This document shows positions 1-5,311 of a stretch of 6,163 nt of DNA, piece by piece (position 1 is the stretch's first letter; every line of letters begins with the position of its first letter). The notes under the pieces were generated by a model. That model did no database searches. It worked only from the letters and a program-made list of their open reading frames with translations, and was not told the DNA's origin. This stretch comes from Rhodobacterales bacterium CG2_30_65_12 (GTDB lineage Bacteria > Pseudomonadota > Alphaproteobacteria > Rhodobacterales > Rhodobacteraceae), in NCBI GenBank assembly GCA_001873585.1, contig MNZL01000016.1, positions 1-6,163 on the forward strand. The letters run 5' to 3'. A program made the position numbers and the translations under genes.

Positions 1-317
1 GCCTTGTCACGCGCGGTGAAGATGCCGGTGCATTCGAGCGCAATATCCACATCGCCCCAGGGCAGCTCCTTGGGATCGCGGATCGCGGTTACCTTGATCG
101 GGCCACGGCCAACGTCGATCGTATCGCCCTTCACCGTAACGGTGCCGGGAAAGCGGCCATGCACCGAATCGTATCGGATGAGGTGGGCGTTGGTCTCGAC
201 CGGGCCGAGATCGTTGATGGCGACCACGTCAATGTCGGTGCGGCCCGATTCGACGATCGCGCGCAGCACGTTGCGGCCGATGCGGCCGAAGCCGTTGATT
301 GCTACCTTGACAGTCAT
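1..317 (-). CDS. cbbG: Type I glyceraldehyde-3-phosphate dehydrogenase, N-terminal part (runs off the left edge)
   Basis: In the CBB cycle this enzyme reduces 1,3-bisphosphoglycerate to glyceraldehyde 3-phosphate; in glycolysis it runs the other way. Only 105 codons plus two bases are present of a family usually about 330-335 residues long. The N-terminal Rossmann fold is clear: the dinucleotide-binding glycine motif GFGRIGR lies at residues 9-15, AIND at 33-36 and ECTG at 95-98. The Asp at 36 sits where NAD-preferring enzymes usually carry an acidic residue, but cofactor use cannot be settled without the rest. The catalytic Cys and His lie outside the window. The ATG at 315-317 is preceded by a near-perfect AGGAGGT, and translation starts MTVKVAINGFGR as is normal for the family. 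It lies 16 bp after the transketolase stop and is the fourth gene of the cbb operon. The family is certain; the symbol cbbG rather than plain gap rests on operon position. Confidence 0.95.
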   Translation of the reverse strand, partial: MTVKVAINGFGRIGRNVLRAIVESGRTDIDVVAINDLGPVETNAHLIRYDSVHGRFPGTVTVKGDTIDVGRGPIKVTAIRDPKELPWGDVDIALECTGIFTARDK

Positions 318-320
318 GTT

Positions 321-327
321 ACCTCCT
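321..327 (-). promoter_or_regulatory. Strong ribosome binding site of cbbG/gap
   Basis: The minus strand reads AGGAGGT here, with AGGAGG four bases before the ATG at 317. It is the best anti-SD match among the genes of this window. It lies in the 16-bp gap after the transketolase stop at 334-336 and fixes the start of the dehydrogenase. It suggests high translation of this enzyme, which is also used in central carbon metabolism. Confidence 0.8.
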
Positions 328-333
328 GAGGCG

Positions 334-2325
334 TCAGATGAGTTTTGTTGCGGCGTCGACGACAGCGTCGGCCGTGATGCCAAAATGTTTGTAGAGTTCG
401 GGGGCCGGGGCCGAAGCGCCGAAGCCGGTCATGCCGACGAAAGCGCCGTTCGAGCCCAGGAGCGCATCCCAGCCCTGGCGAATCGCCGCTTCCACGCCCA
501 CGCGCGGGGCGCTGCCCAGCACCGACTCGCGATAGGCCTTGGGCTGCGCGGCGAAGGCCTCGAAGCAGGGGGCCGAAACCACCGCCGCCTTGATCCCGTT
601 AACCGCCAGCTTTTCGGCGGCGTTCATGGCTATCTCGACCTCGGAGCCGGTGGCGATCAGGGTCACGTCACGCGCGCCGGTCACGTCGCGCAGCACATAG
701 GCGCCTTTCGCGGTCATGTTGGTGTCGGTGTGGGTGGTGCGTAACGTCGGCAGACCCTGGCGCGAAAGCGAGAGCACGCTCGGCGTGGCGTCCATCGCCA
801 GCGCCGCCTGCCAGGCCTCAGCGGTTTCCACCGCGTCTGCCGGGCGGAACACCCACATGTTGGGCATCGCGCGCAGGCTGGCGAGCGTTTCCACCGGCTG
901 GTGGGTGGGGCCATCTTCGCCGAGGCCGATCGAATCGTGGGTGAGCACGTAGATCACGCGCAGACCCATCAGCGCCGAGAGCCGCATCGCGCCGCGCATA
1001 TAATCGGCAAACACCAGGAAAGTGCCGCCGTAGGGCACGAAGCCGCCGTGCAGCGCGATTCCGTTCATAATCGCCGCCATAGCATGCTCGCGCACGCCGA
1101 AGCGGATGTAATTGCCCGAAAAATCGCTGCCGGCTACATCTTTCATCCCCTTGGTGAAGGTGAGGTTGGAGCCGGTGAGATCGGCCGAGCCGCCGACGGT
1201 GTTGGGCAGTGTGCCGTTGACGATTTCGAGCGCCATTTCGCTTGCCTTGCGGGTGGCCACCTTGGGCGCGTCGGCGCTGAGGCGGGCCTTGTAGGCGTTG
1301 ATTGCAGCGTCGAGGGCGCGGGCGTCGGGATTGGCCTGCGCGGTTTCAAACGCGTCCTGTTTGAGATGACCGGCGAAGCGCTTTTCCCACTCCAGCCGGG
1401 CTTCGCGGCCACGGGCAGCGATGGCGTGGAAGGCGTCATACACCTCTGCAGGCACCTCGAAGGCCGGGTAGGTCCAACCAAGATTTTCACGCGCGGCGGC
1501 AATCTCGTCGGCACCCAGCGGCGCGCCGTGCACATTGTGGCTGCCCTGCTTGTTGGGCGCGCCGAAGCCGATGATGGTGCGGCAGGCGATCATCGACGGC
1601 TTGTCGGTCACATTGCGCGCGGCCTCGATGGCGGCGGCGATGGCCTCCTTGTCGTGGCCGTCAACCGATTGCACGTGCCAACCTGCGGCCTCGAACCGGG
1701 CCTGCTGGTTGATCGAAGTTGAAACACTGGTCGCACCGTCGATGGTGATCTTGTTGTCGTCCCACATCACGATCAGACGGCCAAGCATGTGGTGGCCGGC
1801 GAAGTCGATCGCCTCATGGCTTATGCCCTCCATCAGGCAGCCGTCACCGGCGATCACGTAGGTGTAATGATTCACCAGATCGTCGCCGAAGCGGGCGTTG
1901 GCCATGCGCTCGGCGAGCGCCATGCCGACGGCGGTGGTCAGGCCTTGGCCGAGCGGCCCGGTGGTGACCTCGATGCCCTTGGCGTGGCCGTATTCCGGGT
2001 GTCCGGCGGTGCGGTAGCCGAGCTGGCGGAAATTGCGGATCTGCTCCATCCCCATGTCGTCATAGCCGAGCATGTGGTTGACCGCGTAGAGCAGCATCGA
2101 GCCGTGGCCCGCGCTCATCACGAAGCGGTCGCGGTCGGGCCACTTGTCGGCCGAGGGATCGACCTTTATGAAGCGGTTGAACAGCACGGTGGCGATATCG
2201 GCCAAACCCATCGGCGCGCCGGGGTGGCCCGAGTTGGCGGCCTGCACCGCATCCATCGCCAGGGCCCGAATGGCATTGGCCATCAGGTCTTCGGTCGAGG
2301 TGTCGATATTGGTTTGAATGGTCAT
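334..2325 (-). CDS. cbbT: Transketolase of the cbb operon
   Basis: This thiamine-diphosphate enzyme moves two-carbon ketol units. In the CBB cycle it makes xylulose 5-phosphate plus erythrose 4-phosphate or ribose 5-phosphate, rebuilding RuBP precursors. The 663-residue product is full length for the family (about 650-680). Visible motifs are SGHPGAP at 32-38 (His34), GPLGQG at 123-128, the ThDP/metal motif from GDG at 160-162 to DDN at 189-191, VREHAM at 411-416 with the cofactor-activating Glu413, and the substrate-binding stretch DSIGLGEDGPTHQP at 464-477. LSRQ at 520-523 adds a typical phosphate-site Arg. The ATG at 2325 was chosen because GGGAG lies six bases before it and MTIQTN leads into the usual N-terminal helix. 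An open frame continues upstream to 2859, but that part is an out-of-frame reading of phosphoribulokinase. It starts 11 bp after the cbbP stop, consistent with coupled translation. A housekeeping tktA role is possible too. Confidence 0.97.
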   Translation of the reverse strand: MTIQTNIDTSTEDLMANAIRALAMDAVQAANSGHPGAPMGLADIATVLFNRFIKVDPSADKWPDRDRFVMSAGHGSMLLYAVNHMLGYDDMGMEQIRNFRQLGYRTAGHPEYGHAKGIEVTTGPLGQGLTTAVGMALAERMANARFGDDLVNHYTYVIAGDGCLMEGISHEAIDFAGHHMLGRLIVMWDDNKITIDGATSVSTSINQQARFEAAGWHVQSVDGHDKEAIAAAIEAARNVTDKPSMIACRTIIGFGAPNKQGSHNVHGAPLGADEIAAARENLGWTYPAFEVPAEVYDAFHAIAARGREARLEWEKRFAGHLKQDAFETAQANPDARALDAAINAYKARLSADAPKVATRKASEMALEIVNGTLPNTVGGSADLTGSNLTFTKGMKDVAGSDFSGNYIRFGVREHAMAAIMNGIALHGGFVPYGGTFLVFADYMRGAMRLSALMGLRVIYVLTHDSIGLGEDGPTHQPVETLASLRAMPNMWVFRPADAVETAEAWQAALAMDATPSVLSLSRQGLPTLRTTHTDTNMTAKGAYVLRDVTGARDVTLIATGSEVEIAMNAAEKLAVNGIKAAVVSAPCFEAFAAQPKAYRESVLGSAPRVGVEAAIRQGWDALLGSNGAFVGMTGFGASAPAPELYKHFGITADAVVDAATKLI

Positions 2326-2331
2326 CGCGGT

Positions 2332-2336
2332 CTCCC
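2332..2336 (-). promoter_or_regulatory. Ribosome binding site of cbbT, abutting the cbbP stop
   Basis: The minus strand reads TGA-GGGAG-ACCGCG-ATG, so the SD core directly follows the phosphoribulokinase stop codon (2337-2339) with a six-base spacer. This decides the start at 2325 against the long in-frame extension further upstream. It also suggests that ribosomes ending cbbP feed cbbT. Confidence 0.7.
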
Positions 2337-3209
2337 TCAGAGCTTTTTCGAGGTCGAGACGAGGCGCTCGATCATCGGTGTGAAAATGAGCTGCATGGCG
2401 AGGTCGAGCTTGCCGCCGGGGATGACGATAGAGTTGGCCCGGCTCATCCAGCTGCCATTGATCATCCGGGTCAGGTAGCCGAAGTCGATTCCGCGCGGAT
2501 CCTTGAAGCGGATCACCACAAGGCTTTCGTCGGCAGTGGGAATCCAACGGGCAACAAACGGGTTCGAGGTATCGACCACCGGCACGCGCTGAAAGTTGAT
2601 GTCGGTATGGGTGAACTGCGGGGTGATGCAGTGCACATAGGCGTGCATCCGGCGCAGGATCACGTCCGTTACCGCTTCGGTGGTATAGCCACGCTGTTCC
2701 TTGTCGCGGTGGATTTTCTGGATCCATTCGAGGTTGATTACCGGCACCACCCCAATCTTCAGATCGGCGAGCGCGGCGAGGTTCACCTCGTCGTTCACCA
2801 CCGAGCCGTGCAAACCCTCGTAGAACAGAATGTCCGACCCGTTTTCGAAATCGGCCCATTGGGTGAAGGTGCCGGGAGCCGAGCCGAGCACTTCGGCTTC
2901 TTCTTCCGAATGCACATAATAGCGGGTCTTGCCCTTGCCGGTGTCGCCGTATTCACGGAACACCCGCTCAAGCTCGCCAAGCTCATTGGCCTCGAAGGAG
3001 AAATGCGAAAAGCCGTGGTCGCCGGCGGCATAGCGCTTGTCGAGCTCGGCCTTCATGTCGGCGCGGTTATACTTGTGGAAGGCATCGCCCTCGATCGAGA
3101 CGGCTTTCACGCCTTCACGGCGGAAAATCTGATCAAACGTGCTTTTCACAGTCGATGTGCCGGCCCCCGAGGAGCCCGTAACCGAGATGATGGGATGTTT
3201 CTTGCTCAT
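2337..3209 (-). CDS. cbbP: Phosphoribulokinase, bacterial type
   Basis: It phosphorylates ribulose 5-phosphate with ATP to ribulose 1,5-bisphosphate, the substrate of RuBisCO, and is a signature enzyme of the CBB cycle. The 290-residue product has the usual length of the proteobacterial octameric form. The P-loop GSSGAGTS is at 12-19. The catalytic base candidate Asp42 and His45 lie in EGDAFH, with Arg49, Glu131 (FYEGLHG), Lys165, Arg168, Asp169 and Arg173 all present at the numbers known for the Rhodobacter sphaeroides enzyme. Arg31, Arg234 and Arg257, which I recall as its NADH allosteric residues, are also conserved. This implies activation by NADH, an inference from homology. The ATG at 3207-3209 follows GAGGA by six bases, and MSKKHPIISVTG is the expected N-terminus. 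It lies nine bp after cbbF and 11 bp before cbbT. There is no sign of damage. Confidence 0.98.
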   Translation of the reverse strand: MSKKHPIISVTGSSGAGTSTVKSTFDQIFRREGVKAVSIEGDAFHKYNRADMKAELDKRYAAGDHGFSHFSFEANELGELERVFREYGDTGKGKTRYYVHSEEEAEVLGSAPGTFTQWADFENGSDILFYEGLHGSVVNDEVNLAALADLKIGVVPVINLEWIQKIHRDKEQRGYTTEAVTDVILRRMHAYVHCITPQFTHTDINFQRVPVVDTSNPFVARWIPTADESLVVIRFKDPRGIDFGYLTRMINGSWMSRANSIVIPGGKLDLAMQLIFTPMIERLVSTSKKL

Positions 3210-3215
3210 GATAAA

Positions 3216-3220
3216 TCCTC
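3216..3220 (-). promoter_or_regulatory. Ribosome binding site of cbbP, overlapping the cbbF stop
   Basis: The minus strand reads TGAGGATTTATC-ATG. The SD core GAGGA begins inside the cbbF TGA stop (3219-3221) and ends six bases before the cbbP start. The overlap makes translational coupling of the two genes likely. Confidence 0.65.
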
Positions 3221-4229
3221 AGACGCGGAACAGGCCGCTATTTCCGAAAAGGGCGTTAACTTCGTCTCTGGGCAGATCCTGGTAGGCGGTGACGCGCGCC
3301 ACCTTCTCGGCACTGCCAAACACAAAGGGCGTGCGGCCATGCAGCTCACGCGCCTGCTGGGCCATGATCCGGTCATGCCCATCGGTGGCCTTGCCGCCGG
3401 CCTGCTCGATCAGGAAGGCGATCGGGGCACATTCGTAGATCATCCGCAAACGACCGCGCGCATAACCGGGGCGGTCATCGCCGGGGTAAAGAAAGATCCC
3501 CCCGCGCGACATGATCCGGTGCGTCTCTGCCACCAGCGAGGCAACCCAGCGCATGTTGAAGTTGCGGTCATGCGGGCCGGTTTCGCCGGCAAGCATATCG
3601 TCGATATAGGCGCGGATCGCCGGGCTCCAGTGCCGGTAGTTCGAGGCGTTGATGGCAAACTCGCTGGCCTGCGGCGGCACCTTGTGCTCGGTTTCCACCA
3701 GCATCCAGGCGTTGCTGTCGGGCTCGAGCAGGTAGCTCTGAACACCATCGCCGAAGGTAACGACGATAAACGTCTGCGGCCCGTAGATGATGTAGCCTCC
3801 GGCGCGCTGCTCGTCAGCCGGGCGCAGGAACGAACCCAGCGGATCGTCGGCCTTGGCCTCGAAAACCGAAAAGATCGTGCCGATCGACACGTTCACGTCG
3901 ATGTTTGATGACCCATCCAGCGGGTCGATCGCCAGCGCGAACGTGCCTGCCGGGTTCAGCTCGACAACCTCGTCCTGCTCTTCCGAGGCGTAGTAGCGCA
4001 CCGGGGTTTTCTTCAGCTCGGCGGCAAAGGCGTCATCCGCCATCACATCGAGCGCTTTTTGCTGGTCGCCGCCGAGGTTTTCGCCAACCCCGACGCCAAG
4101 CGATCCACCCAGCGGGCCCCGCTTGATTGTGCGGCCCAGGTCGCGGCCCACCAGGGCCAACGCCTTCATCACCGGCAAAAGGTCGGCCGGGATGTGTGAC
4201 GTGTCGTCAATGACATCCATAGTGCTCAT
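3219..4229 (-). CDS. cbbF: Fructose-1,6-bisphosphatase, class I, cbb operon leader gene
   Basis: It hydrolyses fructose 1,6-bisphosphate to fructose 6-phosphate. CBB-type enzymes of this family often also act on sedoheptulose 1,7-bisphosphate. The 336-residue product fits class I. The acidic metal-site stretch ASEEQDE is at 81-87, and the family signature DPLDGSSNIDVN at 102-113 carries the metal-binding acidic residues. RNFNMRWVASLVAE is at 222-235, GGIFLYPGDDR at 243-253, and the substrate/metal helix LRMIYECAPIAFLIEQAGG at 261-279 includes its Glu. The start at 4227-4229 was chosen because GGGAGGA stands just upstream. A GTG at 4287-4289 would add 20 residues of leader sequence (MARQGRSGG...) but has no SD. 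A second ATG at 4218-4220 is further from the SD. It is the first gene of the operon, divergent from the regulator at 4346, and nine bp ahead of cbbP. Confidence 0.97.
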   Translation of the reverse strand: MSTMDVIDDTSHIPADLLPVMKALALVGRDLGRTIKRGPLGGSLGVGVGENLGGDQQKALDVMADDAFAAELKKTPVRYYASEEQDEVVELNPAGTFALAIDPLDGSSNIDVNVSIGTIFSVFEAKADDPLGSFLRPADEQRAGGYIIYGPQTFIVVTFGDGVQSYLLEPDSNAWMLVETEHKVPPQASEFAINASNYRHWSPAIRAYIDDMLAGETGPHDRNFNMRWVASLVAETHRIMSRGGIFLYPGDDRPGYARGRLRMIYECAPIAFLIEQAGGKATDGHDRIMAQQARELHGRTPFVFGSAEKVARVTAYQDLPRDEVNALFGNSGLFRV

Positions 4230-4232
4230 GAT

Positions 4233-4239
4233 TCCTCCC
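4233..4239 (-). promoter_or_regulatory. Ribosome binding site of cbbF
   Basis: The minus strand reads GGGAGGA followed by ATC and the ATG at 4229. Measured from GGAGG the spacer is four bases, slightly short but the same spacing as in front of cbbG. It decides the start in favour of 4229 rather than the SD-less GTG at 4289. Confidence 0.75.
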
Positions 4240-4245
4240 AAGTCC

Positions 4246-4265
4246 GGCGTCCAAACCGGAACGCC
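4246..4265 (-). repeat. Inverted repeat able to form a leader hairpin ahead of cbbF
   Basis: GGCGT at 4246-4250 is complementary to ACGCC at 4261-4265. The stem can extend by CC/GG with one bulged base around a five-base loop. An alternative stem uses TCCGG (4243-4247) with CCGGA (4256-4260), and the two cannot form together. Both end within a few bases of the cbbF SD at 4233-4239. No T-run follows, so this is not an obvious intrinsic terminator. Function is inferred only. Confidence 0.45.
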
Positions 4266-4276
4266 ACCGGAACGCC
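4255..4276. repeat. Perfect tandem repeat, two 11-bp copies, in the cbbF leader
   Basis: ACCGGAACGCC occurs at 4255-4265 and again, with no gap, at 4266-4276. On the cbbF-coding strand each copy reads GGCGTTCCGGT. The length matches about one helical turn per copy, so it could present two protein contacts on one DNA face. As RNA, either copy could pair with the GGACGCC further along the leader. It could also be a recent slippage duplication without function. Confidence 0.85.
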
Positions 4277-4277
4277 C

Positions 4278-4307
4278 TTGTCGTGCCACGGAAAAATCAT
4301 TTATAGA
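4278..4307 (+). promoter_or_regulatory. Candidate sigma-70-type promoter of cbbR
   Basis: TTGTCG at 4278-4283 (four of six matches to TTGACA) is followed after 18 bp by TATAGA at 4302-4307 (four of six matches to TATAAT). This would start a short transcript leader some 30 bases before the cbbR ATG. The -10 lies within the palindromic AT-rich element, so binding of CbbR there would repress its own gene, as is common in the LysR family. Predicted by eye. Confidence 0.4.
4300..4305 (-). promoter_or_regulatory. Candidate -10 element of the cbb operon
   Basis: The minus strand reads TATAAA here, five of six matches to TATAAT. No good -35 hexamer stands 15-18 bp upstream. That is typical of promoters needing an activator such as CbbR, but equally expected if the element is chance in AT-rich DNA. 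Transcription would begin near 4293. It overlaps the proposed -10 of cbbR on the other strand. Confidence 0.3.
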
Positions 4308-4316
4308 ATTTAATAA
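4301..4316. promoter_or_regulatory. Candidate CbbR/LysR operator dyad
   Basis: The 16-bp segment TTATAGAATTTAATAA is an imperfect palindrome: 12 of 16 positions match its own reverse complement, with outer arms TTAT and ATAA. It holds T-N11-A pairs (4301/4313 and 4304/4316) and fits the TNA-N7-TNA form described for CbbR sites (TTA at 4301-4303, TAA at 4311-4313). Its place in a divergent cbbR-cbbF spacer supports the reading, but AT-rich DNA easily produces such matches. Confidence 0.4.
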
Positions 4317-4320
4317 GAAG

Positions 4321-4340
4321 AAACTTACGTGAAGAAGTTT
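4321..4340. repeat. Second inverted repeat upstream of cbbR, possible accessory operator
   Basis: AAACTT at 4321-4326 and AAGTTT at 4335-4340 form perfect six-base arms around an eight-base centre containing ACGT. Centre-to-centre it lies 22 bp, about two helical turns, from the dyad at 4301-4316. LysR tetramers commonly contact a recognition site and an activation site spaced this way, so this may be one of the pair. It also sits across the region where the cbbR ribosome would load. Assignment is inference. Confidence 0.35.
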
Positions 4341-4345
4341 TTAAT

Positions 4346-5269
4346 ATGCCTCGCCCTGACGCAATAACTCTCAAGCAATTACGGGCACTTGGCGCCGTAG
4401 CCGCACATGGCTCGATCACCAAGGCAGCTGAGGCAATTCGTCTCACGCCCCCCGCAGTGCATACCCAGCTCAAGCAACTGGCCGCGAATGTCGGCGCCGA
4501 GATACTGCGGCGCGGGGCCAACGGCAAGATGGAGATCACCACCGAGGGCACCCTCGTTCTGGAGTCGGTTCGGCGCATCGAGGTGGAACTTGACGCCTGC
4601 ATGCGCGCGGTAGCCGAACTTCGCAGCGGGCGCGCGGGGCTGGTGCAGCTGGGGGTGGTCTCGACCGGAAAGTATTTCGCACCGAAGCTGGTGGCGACGC
4701 TCAAGCAGGTGTTTCCCGACATCAGGGTGGAGCTGGTTGTCGGCAACCGTGGGCAAACGGTGGCCGCGCTCGAAAGCCGGCAGATCCAGTTTGCGATCAT
4801 GGGCCGGCCGCCGCGCTTTCCGGTCAACCATTCCGAGCCGATCGGCCCGCATCCCCACGTGTTGATCGCGCCGCCCGACCATTGGCTCGCCGGACGCACT
4901 CGGATCGACCCCGAAGCGCTGATCGACGAGACCTTCCTCGCCCGCGAAGAGGGCTCGGGCACCCGCATCCTGATGGAGCGGTTTCTTGACCGGATTGGCG
5001 ATGGAAGGGTCTACGACGTTACAACCATGAGCTCGAACGAGACGATCAAGCAGGCGGTGATGGCGGGCCTCGGCATTGCGCTGATCTCTCAGCACACCGT
5101 GGTGGAAGAGTTGCATAACGGCCGGCTCATCACCATCGACCTTCCCGGTCTGCCGATCGAGCGCGCCTGGTATCTGATCGCCCGCGCCGACGTGCCGCTC
5201 TCGCCCGCCGCGCGGCGCATCCGTGCGTATGTCTCGCAGATGAATGGCAGCTTCCTGCCGCAGCTTTGA
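4346..5269 (+). CDS. cbbR: LysR-type transcriptional regulator, CbbR
   Basis: CbbR proteins activate CBB-cycle operons in response to metabolites such as RuBP, phosphoenolpyruvate or NADPH, depending on species. The 307-residue product has the LysR layout. An N-terminal winged helix-turn-helix spans about 6-65 (LKQLRAL at 9-15, SITKAAEAI at 23-31, TPPAVHTQLKQL at 34-45), followed by a linker helix to about 95. The two-lobe periplasmic-binding-protein-like sensor domain begins near QLGVVSTGKYF at 101-111. REEGSGTR at 200-207 and AVMAGLGIALISQHTVVEEL at 237-256 are typical of CbbR-like sensor domains. The ATG at 4346 is backed only by a weak GAAGAAG at 4331-4337, but it gives the standard N-terminal length. 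Position divergent to cbbF supports the name. The stop is followed after 42 bp by a GMC oxidoreductase on the same strand. The ligand cannot be told from sequence. Confidence 0.93.
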   Translation: MPRPDAITLKQLRALGAVAAHGSITKAAEAIRLTPPAVHTQLKQLAANVGAEILRRGANGKMEITTEGTLVLESVRRIEVELDACMRAVAELRSGRAGLVQLGVVSTGKYFAPKLVATLKQVFPDIRVELVVGNRGQTVAALESRQIQFAIMGRPPRFPVNHSEPIGPHPHVLIAPPDHWLAGRTRIDPEALIDETFLAREEGSGTRILMERFLDRIGDGRVYDVTTMSSNETIKQAVMAGLGIALISQHTVVEELHNGRLITIDLPGLPIERAWYLIARADVPLSPAARRIRAYVSQMNGSFLPQL

Positions 5270-5301
5270 GGGCATAGCGTGGGTGTTGTTGCCGTAATGG
5301 C

Positions 5302-5308
5302 GGAGAGG
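5302..5308 (+). promoter_or_regulatory. Ribosome binding site of the GMC oxidoreductase
   Basis: GGAGAGG lies before two in-frame GTG codons at 5312 and 5318. GGAG stands six bases before 5312, and GAGG (5305-5308) nine bases before 5318. An in-frame ATG at 5297 has no SD and would lie upstream of this site. A GTG at 5279 has GAGGG (5268-5272) six bases ahead of it and cannot be fully excluded. Confidence 0.55.
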
Positions 5309-5311
5309 GGC

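Larger units (their letters stand above)
4230..4345. promoter_or_regulatory. Divergent control region between cbbF and cbbR
   Basis: These 116 bp separate two divergent genes, the classic arrangement for a LysR-type regulator and its target operon. The half next to cbbR (about 4291-4345) is markedly AT-rich for this GC-rich DNA and holds dyads and promoter-like hexamers for both directions. The half next to cbbF (about 4240-4290) is GC-rich and, if transcription starts near 4293, forms a leader of roughly 60 nt with a tandem repeat and hairpin potential. CbbR would be expected to bind the AT-rich half. Confidence 0.8.

Noticed and set aside
901..2478. Plus-strand open frames (273 and 229 codons) opposite transketolase
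   Set aside because: They lie wholly antisense to a full-length transketolase with all catalytic motifs; composition is that of GC-rich shadow frames.
2326..2859. In-frame upstream extension of transketolase on the minus strand, giving an 841-residue open frame
   Set aside because: This stretch is phosphoribulokinase read in another frame; its translation (rich in Arg, Pro, Gly) resembles no transketolase N-terminus. The ATG at 2325 has a proper SD and the expected family N-terminus.
2607..3908. Plus-strand open frame of 433 codons opposite cbbP and cbbF
   Set aside because: It is the antisense shadow of two convincing enzymes; it crosses their junction and has no recognisable domain.
4246..4276. 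Intrinsic terminator for a transcript crossing the cbbF leader
   Set aside because: The hairpin is GC-rich, but no T-run follows on either strand, and its place before a start codon argues for a leader structure instead.
4230..4289. Twenty-residue N-terminal extension of fructose-1,6-bisphosphatase from a GTG at 4289
   Set aside because: No SD precedes the GTG, the extension overlaps the repeats and likely leader, and a strong SD serves the ATG at 4229.
5270..5311. Terminator or promoter between cbbR and the GMC gene
   Set aside because: The 42 bp show no hairpin followed by T-run and no convincing -35/-10 pair; only the ribosome binding site can be supported.
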